Of a stretch of DNA of 64,000 nucleotides, positions 1-9,636 are shown in pieces. Source of the DNA: Microbacterium gorillae (GTDB taxonomy: Bacteria > Actinomycetota > Actinomycetes > Actinomycetales > Microbacteriaceae); contig NZ_LN648874.1 in NCBI RefSeq assembly GCF_000826185.2, positions 62,001-126,000 of the forward strand, read 5' to 3'. The translations under genes were made by a program, and so were the position numbers. Numbering within the stretch: position 1 is the stretch's first letter; every line of letters starts with the position of its first letter. A model generated the notes under the pieces. That model had not been told where the DNA came from, searched no databases, and saw only the letters and a program-made list of their open reading frames with translations.

Positions 1-350
1 TCGCCGTCGGCGGCGATCTCGCGGCTGCCGAGGAGGAAGACCTCCTCGCCACCGGCGACGTTGGCCGTGACGACGGTGCCCGGCTCGACGACTCCGCTGC
101 TCTCCGGGGCGACGCCGACCTTGGCGTTCTTCAACAGCGCCTGCAGCGTGCGGATCCGCGCCTCCTGCTTACCCTGCTCGTCCTTCGCGGCGTGGTAACC
201 GCCGTTCTCCTTGAGGTCGCCCTCTTCGCGCGCCGCTTCGATGCGCTTGGCGATCTCATCGCGTCCGGTGGTGGACAGCTGCTCGAGCTCGGCGGCGAGA
301 CGGTCGTACGCCTCCTGCGTGAGGAACGGGACCTGTGCGTCGTCGGTCAT
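1..350 (-). CDS. greA: Transcription elongation factor GreA (3' end cut by window)
   Basis: GreA binds the secondary channel of RNA polymerase and stimulates cleavage of backtracked RNA. Visible are the N-terminal coiled-coil (about residues 10-75), with [15 protein letters not shown] matching the GreA finger, and the beginning of the C-terminal FKBP-like domain. The start is ATG at 350 with an AAGGAG-type ribosome site upstream. About 116 codons are present and the C-terminus lies outside the window. Its position next to DUF4307 is the usual actinobacterial arrangement. Confidence 0.95.
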   Translation of the reverse strand, partial: MTDDAQVPFLTQEAYDRLAAELEQLSTTGRDEIAKRIEAAREEGDLKENGGYHAAKDEQGKQEARIRTLQALLKNAKVGVAPESSGVVEPGTVVTANVAGGEEVFLLGSREIAADG

Positions 351-431
351 GACGGGACTCCTTCCCGGAAGGGAACGGTGAATACGGAAGACGCCCCGGC
401 GTGGTGCGGGGCGTCGGTGAGTGGGACCAGT

Positions 432-827
432 CTAGGAAACCCAACACCCTTCGACCAAACCGGTCGTCGCTTCGGCGACCGTTCGGATGGTCTCCGTCGT
501 GGTCTGCGCGTGGGTCTGGCCGGCCGGAAAGCGGATGACGCGGTACCCCACGACGCCGAATTCGGTGTCCTGCGCGGCCAGAGCGCAGGTGACGTCGGTG
601 GTCGTCGGAGCGGAGAACTGGAACCGTACGGTGACGGTGTGCTCGTCGACCACCTGGAATCCGAGACCGTCGACCGAGACGTTGTAGAGGGAACTCTGAA
701 CGGTCGTCCAACCGAGGTAACCGATGGCGGCGGCCGCGATGACGCCCACGACGACCCACCACGTACGCCGTCGGCGCGGGCTGCGCACGCGCCCGTATCG
801 GTCGTCGAGTTCGGCGGTGGTCGTCAT
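432..827 (-). CDS. DUF4307 membrane-anchored protein
   Basis: A 131-residue protein with a basic N-terminus (RRRRTWW), one transmembrane helix at about residues 23-42, and an exported beta-rich domain of about 85 residues. The last part matches DUF4307, an actinobacterial family of unknown function found beside greA. The -10 box TAATCT (minus strand, 846-841) lies about 14 nt before the ATG. It is transcribed in the same direction as greA and away from the small membrane gene at 892. Confidence 0.85.
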   Translation of the reverse strand: MTTTAELDDRYGRVRSPRRRRTWWVVVGVIAAAAIGYLGWTTVQSSLYNVSVDGLGFQVVDEHTVTVRFQFSAPTTTDVTCALAAQDTEFGVVGYRVIRFPAGQTHAQTTTETIRTVAEATTGLVEGCWVS

Positions 828-891
828 GAGGTCCGTTCGAAGATTAGGCTTGATTCCAGGCTATCCCGGAAAGCCTTGGAGAGAAGACGTG

Positions 892-1209
892 ATGCGACCC
901 CTCGATGCCCTGCTGCTGGCGGCTGCGACTCCGGAGCCGACGCCGACGATGACGGTTCCGGCCGAAAGCGTCACGCCGGGACCGGCCGGCGTCATCTGGA
1001 TCGCGATCATCGTGATCGCCGTGTTCCTCCTGGTGTGGGACATGCAGCGACGGGTTCGCCGCACCCGCTACCGCGCCGAGGTCGCCGCAGAACTGGACGC
1101 GGAGCAGGCCGCCGCCGCGGCTGACGCGTCGGCTGTGGACGACCAGTTCGTGGACGCGGACCAGAGCGAGCAGCCCTCGGACCTCGAGCCGCCCGCTCCG
1201 CGCAGCTGA
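892..1209 (+). CDS. Small single-pass membrane protein, unknown function
   Basis: A 105-residue protein. A short N-terminal segment with a TPEPTPTMTVP stretch is followed by one strong transmembrane helix (about residues 33-52), a basic stop-transfer (RRVRRTRYR) and an acidic, Ala-rich cytoplasmic tail. The ATG at 892 is chosen because of the TTGGAGAGAAG site just upstream; GTG 889 is possible. In mycobacteria a small membrane protein follows mca at this locus (Rv1083), and this may be its counterpart. Here no mca gene separates it from DUF4307. Confidence 0.7.
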   Translation: MRPLDALLLAAATPEPTPTMTVPAESVTPGPAGVIWIAIIVIAVFLLVWDMQRRVRRTRYRAEVAAELDAEQAAAAADASAVDDQFVDADQSEQPSDLEPPAPRS

Positions 1210-1219
1210 CCCGCGGCGG

Positions 1220-1999
1220 TCAGCCCGGCATTCCCAGCGAGGGCACCACCGGGTGCATCGCGATCAGCAGGCACGCGACCCAGTGGCACAGGAACGCCAG
1301 CACCGTGCAGACGTGGAAGATCTCGTGGAACCCGAAGCGTCCCGGCCACGGGTTCGGGCGCTTGAGCGCGTAGACGATCGCACCACCGGTGTACAGCAGG
1401 CCGCCGGCGATGACGAGGATCATCATCGCCGCGTCCGCGTTCCACAGATCCACGATGTACATCACCGCAGCCCACCCCAGGGCGAGGTAGATCGCGACGT
1501 ACAGCCAGCGCGGCGCGTTGATCCAGAAGACCCGGAACAGGATGCCCAGCAGTGCCCCGCTCCACACCAGGACGAGCAGGAGCGTGCCCTTCTGCGGTGG
1601 CAGGGCCATCACCGCGAGCGGGGTGTAGGTGCCGGCGATCAGCAGCAGGATGTTCGCGTGGTCGATGCGCTTGAGGACCAGCTTGGTCTTCGGACCCCAG
1701 TTGAAGCGGTGGTACAGCGCGGAGTTGCCGAACAGCAGCATGGACGAGGCCATGAAAACGGCGCTCGCCCACTTGCCGGGGGTCCCGTGCGTGAGGCAGA
1801 TCAGCACGATGCCGGCCGCGATGGTCACCGGGAAGGTGCCGGCGTGGATCCAGCCGCGCCAGGTCGGCTTGACCTCCTCCGCGGCGGCGTCGGCCGCGTC
1901 CTCCAGGAGGGGGAGGTGAGGAAGGTCGACGTCGTCGGACTCAGTGTCAGGGGCCACGAGACCGAGAATAGGCCACCCACCATTCCCGAAGCCGTACAT
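1220..1999 (-). CDS. trhA: PAQR family membrane protein TrhA (hemolysin III)
   Basis: Seven-helix hemolysin III / PAQR family protein, linked in E. coli to membrane energetics. Family landmarks are SALYHRF, the RIDHANI motif with the following IAGTYTP, and HEIFH near the C-terminus, which carry the conserved His/Asp/Ser metal-type residues. I chose ATG 1999 rather than GTG 2011 because the likely -10 box TACCGT (minus strand, 2015-2010) would start transcription around 2003, inside a reading frame begun at 2011. It is divergent from uppS, with overlapping promoters. Confidence 0.88.
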   Translation of the reverse strand: MYGFGNGGWPILGLVAPDTESDDVDLPHLPLLEDAADAAAEEVKPTWRGWIHAGTFPVTIAAGIVLICLTHGTPGKWASAVFMASSMLLFGNSALYHRFNWGPKTKLVLKRIDHANILLLIAGTYTPLAVMALPPQKGTLLLVLVWSGALLGILFRVFWINAPRWLYVAIYLALGWAAVMYIVDLWNADAAMMILVIAGGLLYTGGAIVYALKRPNPWPGRFGFHEIFHVCTVLAFLCHWVACLLIAMHPVVPSLGMPG

Positions 2000-2009
2000 A
2001 GGGGTCGGC

Positions 2010-2019
2010 ACGGTAGCGT
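2010..2019. promoter_or_regulatory. Overlapping divergent -10 boxes for trhA and uppS
   Basis: On the minus strand TACCGT (2015-2010) faces trhA. On the plus strand TAGCGT (2014-2019) ends 6 nt before the uppS GTG, consistent with a leaderless uppS mRNA. The two hexamers overlap by two bases, so RNA polymerase probably cannot occupy both at once. Confidence 0.6.
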
Positions 2020-2025
2020 AGGGAC

Positions 2026-2811
2026 GTGAGTGGACGTCGTGGATCAGCGGGCTCGGGCTTCCTGTACCGCCTGTACGGTTCTCGGCTGCGTCGTGAGCTG
2101 ACCCCGGAGCAGGTCCCCGCCCACGTGGCGATGATGATCGACGGCAATCGGCGCTGGGCGCGGCAGCTCGGCTACGCGACCGCCGCGGAGGGCCACCGTG
2201 CGGGCGCCGCCAAGATGCAGGAGTTCCTGGGCTGGTGCGATGACCTCGGAATCGGGGTCGCGTCGCTGTACCTGCTCTCCGCCGACAACCTCCGCAAGCG
2301 GGACTCGCAGGAACTCGATGACCTGATCCAGATCATCGCCGAACTCGCCGATTGGCTCTCGAAGGCTCGGGACTGGCGGGTGCAGATCGTCGGCCGACTC
2401 GAACTGCTGCCGCCCGAGTTGGCGCGCGTGCTCCGGGAGGCGTCCGAACGAACGGCCGAGAACGTCGGAATGCACGTGAATCTGGCCGTCGGCTATGGCG
2501 GGCGCAACGAGATCGTGGACGCGGTGCGGCGCATCGTCGCCAAGCACGACGCCGCCGGGGCGTCCATGGAGGAGCTTGCGGCCAACCTCACGCCGGAGAG
2601 CATCGGCGAGCACCTCTACACGGGCGGTCAGCCGGATCCGGACCTGGTGATCCGGACCTCCGGTGAGCAGCGCCTCAGCGACTTCCTGCTGTGGCAGAGC
2701 GCCCACAGTGAGTTCTACTTCGTCGAGGCGCTGGGCCCGGACCTGCGCAAGGTCGACTTCCTGCGCGCGATCCGCGACTACGCGCATCGGGACCGCCGCT
2801 TCGGCAGCTGA
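2026..2811 (+). CDS. uppS: Isoprenyl transferase (cis-prenyl diphosphate synthase)
   Basis: A cis-prenyltransferase of 261 residues that condenses isopentenyl diphosphate onto an allylic diphosphate to make cell-wall carrier lipid or its precursor. The hallmark MMIDGNRRWA puts catalytic Asp at about 39. GHRAG, AVGYGGRNEI, and PDLVIRTSGEQR with HSEFYFV near the C-terminus complete the active site and dimer motifs. At this locus mycobacteria encode the short-chain Z-farnesyl diphosphate synthase, so chain length is uncertain. GTG start with a leaderless-type -10 box. Confidence 0.93.
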   Translation: MSGRRGSAGSGFLYRLYGSRLRRELTPEQVPAHVAMMIDGNRRWARQLGYATAAEGHRAGAAKMQEFLGWCDDLGIGVASLYLLSADNLRKRDSQELDDLIQIIAELADWLSKARDWRVQIVGRLELLPPELARVLREASERTAENVGMHVNLAVGYGGRNEIVDAVRRIVAKHDAAGASMEELAANLTPESIGEHLYTGGQPDPDLVIRTSGEQRLSDFLLWQSAHSEFYFVEALGPDLRKVDFLRAIRDYAHRDRRFGS

Positions 2812-3066
2812 CACCGTGCGCGAACGGTCGCTGCTCGCGGACGCGTTGGCCGGGATGCGGACCCGCTGAGACGCGCGAGCGCAACCCGACGTTCACCGGA
2901 TCGTCGCCGACACGCCGGGCGTGTCCGTCGGCGCACCCGGGCGCGTTCGGGTTAACGTTCCAGCAACGGGCAGAGCGCCCGTTCGGGTCGGCCTTCGGTT
3001 TCACGACTCGTGGGTTCGTGGCCGACACGGTGAGCCGGGTGAAACACCCGGGTCGGGAGTCGGGCT

Positions 3067-4422
3067 GTGACCAATGCGACACGACAGCAGAGCCAGCGCC
3101 GGGTGGCGGGGGAGAGGGACCGGTCGGACACCGACCTGCGCACCTACGTCCTGGACACCTCCGTCCTGCTGAGCGATCCGCGAGCGTTCTTCCGCTTCGC
3201 CGAGCACTCCGTCGTCATCCCCGTGGTGGTGATCTCGGAGCTCGAGGGCAAACGGAACGATCCGGAGCTCGGCTACTTCGCCCGACAGGCGCTGCGCCAT
3301 CTCGATGACCTGCGGGTGGAGCACGGCCGACTGGACTTCGCGGTTCCGACCGCCGCCGGCGGAACGCTGCGGGTGGATCTCGCCGGCGGCGACCCGAGCG
3401 TGCTCCCCGCCGGCCTCCGGCTGAGCGATAACGACACCCGCATCCTCGCGGTCGCAATGAGCCTCGCGTCCGGGGGCGAGGATGTCACCATCGTGTCGAA
3501 GGACCTGCCGATGCGCGTCAAGGCCGCCTCCATCGGCCTGAGCGCCGAGGAGTACCTGGCTGAGCAGGCCGTGGACTCCGGTTGGAGCGGCATGGCCGAG
3601 CTCACCCTCGGTTCGGACGAGATCGCCGATCTGTACGAATCGGAGATCGGCACCAGTGACGAGGTCCGTGGCCTTCCGGTGAACACCGGGCTGGTCCTGC
3701 ACTCGGATCGCGGATCGGCACTGGCCCGCATCGTGGGCGACGGTGAGTTCCGTCTCGTGCGTGGCGACCGAGAGGTCTTCGGACTGCACGGCCGGTCCGC
3801 CGAGCAGCGGGTCGCCATCGATCTGCTGCTGGACCCCGAGGTCGGCATCGTCTCGCTCGGCGGACGCGCCGGGACCGGCAAGTCCGCGCTCGCGCTGTGC
3901 GCGGGACTCGAGGCCGTCCTGGAGCGGCAGACGCAGAAGAAGATCATCGTCTTCCGGCCGCTGTTCGCCGTCGGCGGGCAAGAACTGGGATACCTGCCCG
4001 GTGACCAGGGCGAGAAGATGTCGCCGTGGGGTCAGGCGGTGTTCGACACGCTGGGCTCGGTGGTCAGCGGCAACGTGCTCGAGGAGGTCATGGCGCGCGG
4101 ACTGCTCGAAGTCCTGCCGCTCACGCACATCCGTGGTCGGTCTCTGCACGACGCGTTCGTCATCGTGGACGAGGCGCAGTCCCTCGAGCGCAACGTGCTG
4201 CTGACCGTGCTGAGTCGCATGGGTCAGAACGCCCGCGTGGTGCTCACGCACGACGTCGCGCAGCGCGACAACCTGCGCGTGGGGCGGCACGACGGCGTCG
4301 CCTCCGTGATCGAGACCCTCAAGGGGAACGACCTGTTCGCGCACGTCACGCTGACGCGCTCGGAGCGCTCCGCCATCGCCGCGCTGGTGACCGACCTGCT
4401 GGAATCGGATGAGCTGTACTGA
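3067..4422 (+). CDS. PIN domain - PhoH ATPase fusion (PhoH2 type)
   Basis: A 451-residue fusion. The PIN ribonuclease domain covers about residues 25-160 ([12 protein letters not shown] with Asp30, then acidic residues around LSDNDTR). The PhoH-type ATPase follows, with Walker A GRAGTGKS at about 266-273 and Walker B FVIVDEAQ at about 365-372. Actinobacterial PhoH2 proteins act as RNA helicase/RNase. In mycobacteria an antitoxin-like PhoAT overlaps the 5' end; no convincing counterpart is seen in 2812-3066. GTG start with GGGAG seven bases upstream. Confidence 0.92.
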   Translation: MTNATRQQSQRRVAGERDRSDTDLRTYVLDTSVLLSDPRAFFRFAEHSVVIPVVVISELEGKRNDPELGYFARQALRHLDDLRVEHGRLDFAVPTAAGGTLRVDLAGGDPSVLPAGLRLSDNDTRILAVAMSLASGGEDVTIVSKDLPMRVKAASIGLSAEEYLAEQAVDSGWSGMAELTLGSDEIADLYESEIGTSDEVRGLPVNTGLVLHSDRGSALARIVGDGEFRLVRGDREVFGLHGRSAEQRVAIDLLLDPEVGIVSLGGRAGTGKSALALCAGLEAVLERQTQKKIIVFRPLFAVGGQELGYLPGDQGEKMSPWGQAVFDTLGSVVSGNVLEEVMARGLLEVLPLTHIRGRSLHDAFVIVDEAQSLERNVLLTVLSRMGQNARVVLTHDVAQRDNLRVGRHDGVASVIETLKGNDLFAHVTLTRSERSAIAALVTDLLESDELY

Positions 4423-4615
4423 CCGAGGGGTCCGGGCGGCGTGAGAACAGTCTCATGGCCAGACGAGCCCGATTCGGGTCGATGTCCCTGAGAATCGAGG
4501 TGCGGCCCTTGGGTCGTGATCCCGTCTCCCCGGGATGAAAACAGGTGAGAGTTCAGCCGGCCGACGCGATCGTGTCAGCCGCTGGGACGGTTTCGGGTCC
4601 GTCTTCCTCTCATTC

Positions 4616-4643
4616 GGCCCCCGGTGCCTCGGCATCGGGGGCC
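4616..4643 (-). terminator. Hairpin downstream of the response regulator
   Basis: A perfect 8-bp outer stem (GGCCCCCG / CGGGGGCC), with an inner TGCC/GGCA pairing inside the 12-nt loop, sits 8 nt past the stop of the minus-strand two-component operon. No U-run is seen, as is common in high-GC actinobacteria. Confidence 0.55.
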
Positions 4644-4650
4644 GGTCTGT

Positions 4651-5310
4651 TCAGAGCCAGCGGTAGCCGGCGCCGCGCACCGTCTCAATGCGTTCCGCCC
4701 CGAACTTTCCCCGCAGATAACGGACGTAGACATCCACGACGTTCGAGCCCGGATCGAAATCGAGACCCCAGACGCGGCTGAGCAGCTGCTCGCGGCTCAG
4801 CGTCTTGCCGGGGTTGCGCAGGAACTGCTCGGCGAGCGCGAACTCGCGCGCCGACAGGTCGATCTCGCGGCCGCTCGCGACCGCGCGGCGGCTCAGCATG
4901 TCCAGCGTGACGTCGCGGTGCGTGACCGTCATCGGGGCGGTGGCGGTGCTGCTGTCGCGGATGCGGGTGCGCACGCGCGCGAGCAGCTCGTCGAACTTGA
5001 ACGGCTTCGGGATGTAATCGTTCGCACCGGCGTCCAGGCCCTCGACGGTGTCGCGCGTCGACGTGCGCGCCGTCAGCATGATGACCGGGAGCGTGGAGCC
5101 CTGCCCGCGGAGACTCGCCAGGACGTCGAAACCGTCCATCGTCGGCAATCCGACATCCAGCAGCAGGAGGCCGTAGTCGCCGGTCATCGCCAGCCGCAGG
5201 GCCTCTGCGCCGTCTTCGACGATCTGCGTGTCGTAGCCGGCTGATTCAAGTCCCTTGCTCACGAAGGACGAGATTCGTGGCTCGTCCTCGGCGATGAGAA
5301 TGGCGGTCAT
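4651..5310 (-). CDS. OmpR/PhoB-family response regulator
   Basis: A 219-residue response regulator. Receiver domain residues 1-115 have acidic pocket EDE, phospho-acceptor Asp in LLLDVGLP, Thr in MLTAR and Lys in PKPF. The C-terminal OmpR-type winged helix (about 125-219) has the usual LSAREF and GAGYRWL features. The ATG at 5310 overlaps the kinase stop as ATGA (5307-5310), so the two are translationally coupled. The stimulus and regulon are not evident from the sequence. Confidence 0.93.
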   Translation of the reverse strand: MTAILIAEDEPRISSFVSKGLESAGYDTQIVEDGAEALRLAMTGDYGLLLLDVGLPTMDGFDVLASLRGQGSTLPVIMLTARTSTRDTVEGLDAGANDYIPKPFKFDELLARVRTRIRDSSTATAPMTVTHRDVTLDMLSRRAVASGREIDLSAREFALAEQFLRNPGKTLSREQLLSRVWGLDFDPGSNVVDVYVRYLRGKFGAERIETVRGAGYRWL

Positions 5311-6869
5311 CCGGTTTCCTCTCGCTGGATCACGGTCCCCGCGCGGATGGGCTCGGGGAGCGTTGTCGCCGACCGTCCCCACTGCAGCGGGATCCGGATG
5401 ATGAAGGTGGCTCCGCCACCAGGCGTCTCTGCGACAGTACAGGAGCCACCGTGGGACCGAGCGATGGTTTCGACGATGGCGAGGCCGAGACCCGAACCGC
5501 CGACGTCGCGACGCCCGCCACCACGATCGAAACGGCGGAAGATGCGATGCCGGAGCGCCGGAGCGATTCCGGGACCGTGGTCGCGAGTCCAGAGGTCCAC
5601 GGCGTCACCGGTGACCGTGCTGCCGATCTCTATCGGCGATCCGGACGGGGTGTACTTCACGGCGTTGTCGGCCAGCGCCAGCCACGCCTGCAGCAGCCGG
5701 TCCGCGTTGCCGCGCACCATGACCGGGGCGCGGTCGGACACAGCCCAGGGATGACCGGGGAGCACGACCACGCGGTCGCCGACGCGGTCGGTCAACGTGG
5801 CGATGTCGACCGCTCCCATCGTGTACTCATCGTCCTCGACCGTCGCGAGCAGATCGATGTCCTCCACGAGCCGCGCCATGCGGTCGAGCTCGGAGATGCC
5901 GATCTCGCGGGCGGCTTCCACGTCGGCGGCATCGGCGCTGTTCATGATCTCGAGATGGCCGCGAACGATGGTGATCGGCGTCTTCAATTCATGGCGGACG
6001 TCATCCAGCAGGCGGCGCTGCGCCTCCGTGGAACCCTCCAGCAGGTCAAGGACATCGCCGACGGACTCCGGGCGGAGCGCGACCGGTGCCGGGCGCCGCA
6101 CGGGCGCGGGATGGGTGCCGGAGACCGGCGGCGGCGGCGGGGGCGTCGTTCCTCCCGGGGACGAGGCCGCCGCGGGGGGAGCGGCGGTGTCTGCGGCGCC
6201 CACGGCGCGCTGGGCCGCCCGCGCGGAGGTACCCAGCAGGAACCAGGTCGCCACGCCGATCGGAATGAGCGCGAGCAGGACGCCGAGGCTGAAGGTCAGC
6301 ACCCCGTCCCGGAGCTGCGTGAGGCTGGTCTTGATCAGGATCGCCCGCACGTACACCATCGTCGGCGACGTGTCCGTGCCCACCGTGATGGGCACGGCGA
6401 GGTAGCGCAACGGTCCGGCGTCGATGTCGATCGTGCCGCTGACGGCCGTGCCGGCGGAGGCTGCCTCCTTGGCGATCCCGCGAATCAGCGCGGAATCCGC
6501 GGACAGGGCCACCCGTGCGTCGGCAGCGGAGCGGGACACGATCTGGCCGTCGACGACGCCGAGTGCGACCTCGCTCGGACCGAGCGGTGAGGCCGTGACC
6601 AGCTCGTCGAGGAAGACCAGCGGCTCCGCGCCGCCCGCGTTCGGCTTGAGGACGGTGTCGCCGTCCACCGTGGTCAGCACGCCGGAGCGATCCTCCGCGT
6701 CCGTTCCGAGTGCGGAGCGCAACCGCGCATCCGCGTCCGTGATGATGCGTTGGTTCATCACGAGGAAGGTGACCACACCCACCGCGACGAACACGAGCAG
6801 CACGACGGCGAGAATCGCGAGAAGCGACTGCCGGCGTGCCGACGCGCTTCCACCGGCCGTGGCCATCAT
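5307..6869 (-). CDS. Sensor histidine kinase with Pro-rich cytoplasmic linker
   Basis: A 520-residue kinase partner of the regulator. Two helices (about 17-38 and 187-211) flank a 150-residue extracytoplasmic sensor. After the second helix comes a Pro/Ala linker (about 228-266, including PPPPPP) where a HAMP domain would be expected. HisKA has phospho-His at about 293 (DDVRHELKTP). The ATPase domain shows the N box (LADNAVKYTP, about 399-408), G1 (RDHGPGI), F box and G2 (GSGLGLAI). The missing HAMP is noted as a finding. ATG 6869 or the adjacent ATG 6866. Confidence 0.9.
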   Translation of the reverse strand: MMATAGGSASARRQSLLAILAVVLLVFVAVGVVTFLVMNQRIITDADARLRSALGTDAEDRSGVLTTVDGDTVLKPNAGGAEPLVFLDELVTASPLGPSEVALGVVDGQIVSRSAADARVALSADSALIRGIAKEAASAGTAVSGTIDIDAGPLRYLAVPITVGTDTSPTMVYVRAILIKTSLTQLRDGVLTFSLGVLLALIPIGVATWFLLGTSARAAQRAVGAADTAAPPAAASSPGGTTPPPPPPVSGTHPAPVRRPAPVALRPESVGDVLDLLEGSTEAQRRLLDDVRHELKTPITIVRGHLEIMNSADAADVEAAREIGISELDRMARLVEDIDLLATVEDDEYTMGAVDIATLTDRVGDRVVVLPGHPWAVSDRAPVMVRGNADRLLQAWLALADNAVKYTPSGSPIEIGSTVTGDAVDLWTRDHGPGIAPALRHRIFRRFDRGGGRRDVGGSGLGLAIVETIARSHGGSCTVAETPGGGATFIIRIPLQWGRSATTLPEPIRAGTVIQREETG

Positions 6870-6915
6870 CCGATTATGCCGGGTGAGCGCCCGCGGCGCC
6901 CACCCGGCCGCAGGG

Positions 6916-8310
6916 TCAACCTGCGTGAGTCATCGACAGCAGGTCGAGCTTCTCGTCCAGCTGCGCTTCGGTCAGCTCTCCGCGCTCGACATAGCCGAGA
7001 TCCAGGACCGCCTCGCGAACGGTGATGCCCTTCGCGACGGCGTGCTTGGCGATCTTCGCGGCCGCCTCGTAGCCGATCAGCTTGTTCAGCGGCGTGACGA
7101 TCGAGGGAGACATGCCCGCGAACGCGGCGGCCCGCTCGAGGTTGGCCTCGAGACCGTCAACGGTCTTGTCGGCGAGAACGCGCATGGCGTTGGCGAGCAG
7201 ACGGATCGACTCCAGCAGCGCCGTCCCCATCACCGGGATCGCGACGTTCAGCTCGAACGAGCCGGAGGCGCCGGCCCACGCGACGGTGGCGTCATTGCCG
7301 ATGACGCGAGCACACACCATCAGGGTGGCCTCCGGCACGACCGGGTTGACCTTGCCGGGCATGATCGACGAACCCGGCTGCAGGTCCGGGATGTGCAGCT
7401 CGCCGAGGCCCGTGTTCGGCCCCGAGCCCATCCAGCGCAGGTCGTTGTTGATCTTGGTCAGCGAGACGGCGATGGTCCGCAGCGCACCGGAGGTCTCAAC
7501 CAGACCGTCCCGGTTGGCCTGAGCCTCGAAGTGGTCCTCCGCCTCGGTGATCGGCAGGCCGGTCTCGGCGGAGAGCAGCTCGATGACCTTCTGCGGGAAG
7601 CCCAGCGGGGTGTTGATTCCGGTACCGACGGCGGTGCCGCCGAGCGGGACCTCCGCGACGTGGGGGAGAGCGGCCTGGACGCGCTCGATGCCGAGACGCA
7701 TCTGGCGGGCGTAGCCGCCGAACTCCTGACCCAGCGTGACCGGGGTTGCGTCCATGAGGTGGGTGCGTCCGGACTTGACGGCGTCCTTCCACAGCTCCGC
7801 CTTGACATCGAACGCCGCCGCGAGGTGCTCGAGCGCGGGCACCAGGTCCTGGATGAGGGCCTCGGTGACGGCGACGTGCACGGACGTCGGGAAGACGTCG
7901 TTGGAGGACTGCGATGCGTTCACGTGGTCGTTCGGGTGCACCGCCTTGCCGAGCTTGCGCGTGGCGAGAGTCGCGAGGACCTCGTTCATGTTCATGTTCG
8001 AGGACGTGCCGGACCCGGTCTGGTAGGTGTCCACCGGGAACTGGTCGTCGAACTCGCCCGTGATGACGTCGTCCGCAGCGGCCGCGATCGCGTCGGCGAT
8101 GTCGCCGTCGAGCGTGCCCAGCTCCTTGTTCGCCAGCGCCGCGGCCTTCTTGATGCGCGCGAGCGCGGCGATCTGGCGCGACTCGAGGCCCTTGCCGGAG
8201 ATCGGGAAGTTCTCGACGGCGCGCTGGGTCTGGGCCGAGTAGAGCGCGTTCACGGGAACGCGGACCTCGCCCATCGTGTCGTGCTCGATACGGTATTCGG
8301 TGTCAGCCAC
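6916..8310 (-). CDS. fumC: Class II fumarate hydratase
   Basis: FumC interconverts fumarate and malate in the TCA cycle without an iron-sulfur cluster. The 464-residue length is typical. Visible are [29 protein letters not shown] and the superfamily signature [11 protein letters not shown] near residue 315. GTG start at 8310 behind AAGGAGAG. It is the last gene in a minus-strand run after carbonic anhydrase, DUF4245, xseB and xseA, separated by 28 nt. Confidence 0.97.
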   Translation of the reverse strand: MADTEYRIEHDTMGEVRVPVNALYSAQTQRAVENFPISGKGLESRQIAALARIKKAAALANKELGTLDGDIADAIAAAADDVITGEFDDQFPVDTYQTGSGTSSNMNMNEVLATLATRKLGKAVHPNDHVNASQSSNDVFPTSVHVAVTEALIQDLVPALEHLAAAFDVKAELWKDAVKSGRTHLMDATPVTLGQEFGGYARQMRLGIERVQAALPHVAEVPLGGTAVGTGINTPLGFPQKVIELLSAETGLPITEAEDHFEAQANRDGLVETSGALRTIAVSLTKINNDLRWMGSGPNTGLGELHIPDLQPGSSIMPGKVNPVVPEATLMVCARVIGNDATVAWAGASGSFELNVAIPVMGTALLESIRLLANAMRVLADKTVDGLEANLERAAAFAGMSPSIVTPLNKLIGYEAAAKIAKHAVAKGITVREAVLDLGYVERGELTEAQLDEKLDLLSMTHAG

Positions 8311-8338
8311 GTGGCCTCTCCTTGCTTTCTCGGTTTGT

Positions 8339-8983
8339 TCAGGCGCTCGCGTCGGCGAGGCCCACGGCGAAGTCCGCGACCGCTTCGCCCTCGGCGAGTC
8401 GGTAGTTCGCGGCGACGATGGCGAGGCGGCCCTCGGCGACCGCCTCGGAGATCAGTTCGGACGACTGCAGGATCTCGCCCACGGTCGTGCGCAGGTGCTC
8501 GCGTCCGACCAGCTCGGCCGACACGGTCGCGGAGGTGGTCCTGGTGTCACGCATCGACTTCTGCACGGCCGGCACGATCGGTGCGATCTGCTTCCACACC
8601 TGCGGCGGCAGGACGGGGGCGTCCTCCCCGGTGGCGTCGATGGCGGCGCGGACGGCGCCGCAGGCGTCGTGTCCGAGCACGACGATCAGCGGCACACCGA
8701 GCGCCGCGACGGCGTACTCGAGCGAGCCCAGCACCGACGGCGAGACGACCTGGCCGGCGTTGCGGATGACGAACAGATCGCCCAGGCCCTCGTCGAAGAT
8801 GATCTCGGCGGCCAGTCGCGAGTCGGCGCAGCCGAACAGGGCGGCGTGCGGCCGCTGCGCGGCGGTGAGTTCGTGGCGTCGCTCGACGCCCTGGCGGGGG
8901 TGGCGGGGGGTTCCGGCGACGAAGCGTCGGTTGCCGTCGACCATCTCGGCCCAGGCCTGGGTCGGTGTGGGGTTGTAGCTCAT
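8339..8983 (-). CDS. Beta-carbonic anhydrase
   Basis: Reversible hydration of CO2 to bicarbonate. A 214-residue beta-class enzyme with zinc ligands Cys52, His105 and Cys108 and the Asp54/Arg56 dyad in [15 protein letters not shown] and [11 protein letters not shown] are also typical. The ATG at 8983 overlaps the DUF4245 stop as ATGA, so the start is firm. Supply of bicarbonate for carboxylases fits its position beside fumC, but this is inference. Confidence 0.95.
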   Translation of the reverse strand: MSYNPTPTQAWAEMVDGNRRFVAGTPRHPRQGVERRHELTAAQRPHAALFGCADSRLAAEIIFDEGLGDLFVIRNAGQVVSPSVLGSLEYAVAALGVPLIVVLGHDACGAVRAAIDATGEDAPVLPPQVWKQIAPIVPAVQKSMRDTRTTSATVSAELVGREHLRTTVGEILQSSELISEAVAEGRLAIVAANYRLAEGEAVADFAVGLADASA

Positions 8984-9636
8984 TGCTTGGCCGCCTCCAG
9001 CGTGACGAGCTGCGGCGCGAGGTTCGCGGCGTAGCGCTCGATGTTCTTCATGCTCGCCGCGCCGAACAGCAGGACGTAGTCCGGGCCGGCCTGCGTGCCG
9101 AGGGCGTTCGTGACGTTCTTGCTGTCGGCGGTGTCCGGGATGCGGTATTTCGTCCACGTCACGCCGTCGACCACGACCGTGCCGTCGGCGCGTGCTCCCG
9201 AGACCACGGTTCCGACGATCGCGTCCGTCGTGTCGAAGACCTGATTCAGCGTCACGAAACCGGCGATGTCGCTGTCCTTATCGGGAGCGTAGGTGACCGT
9301 CCAGCTCTGCGGGAGGTCGTCGCCGAGCTCGGCGACGTTGACCTGCCACCCGGTCAGCGGTTCGACGGCGACGACGGGCCGGTCACGGTCCGCCGTGGCG
9401 CGTTCGGCGATCGCCACCGGGTCCTTCGCGGGTGCCGCGGCGAGATCTCCACGCGGGACGATCGCGATGATCACCACCACGATGGCGATGGTGACCAGCA
9501 GCGCCCCGATGAGGGCGCGGAAGGTCTGGCTGGACCGGTAAGCGGCGGAGGACTCGGCTTTGCGCGCCGCCGTCTCCGCAGGGGTTTCCGGACGGCCGAG
9601 TTCGGCGACGATCCGCCCGGAGGGGCCGGAGGCCAT
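8980..9636 (-). CDS. DUF4245 membrane-anchored protein
   Basis: A 218-residue protein with a cytoplasmic N-terminus, one helix (about 40-62) and a C-terminal extracytoplasmic domain matching DUF4245, which in actinobacteria sits beside xseA/xseB and fumarase. Function unknown. Start ATG 9636 overlaps the xseB stop as TGATG, and its own stop overlaps the carbonic anhydrase start, so it lies inside a coupled operon. Confidence 0.85.
   Translation of the reverse strand: MASGPSGRIVAELGRPETPAETAARKAESSAAYRSSQTFRALIGALLVTIAIVVVIIAIVPRGDLAAAPAKDPVAIAERATADRDRPVVAVEPLTGWQVNVAELGDDLPQSWTVTYAPDKDSDIAGFVTLNQVFDTTDAIVGTVVSGARADGTVVVDGVTWTKYRIPDTADSKNVTNALGTQAGPDYVLLFGAASMKNIERYAANLAPQLVTLEAAKQ

Noticed and set aside
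2817..2869. 17-codon ORF after uppS (GTG ... TGA)
   Set aside because: No ribosome site or promoter and too short to judge.
2812..3066. PhoAT-like antitoxin upstream of the PIN-PhoH gene
   Set aside because: No ORF in this 255-bp gap has a fitting start and end; only the PhoH frame itself is convincing.
6424..8769. 781-codon frame antisense to fumC and the kinase
   Set aside because: Shadow of confirmed genes; composition is not protein-like.
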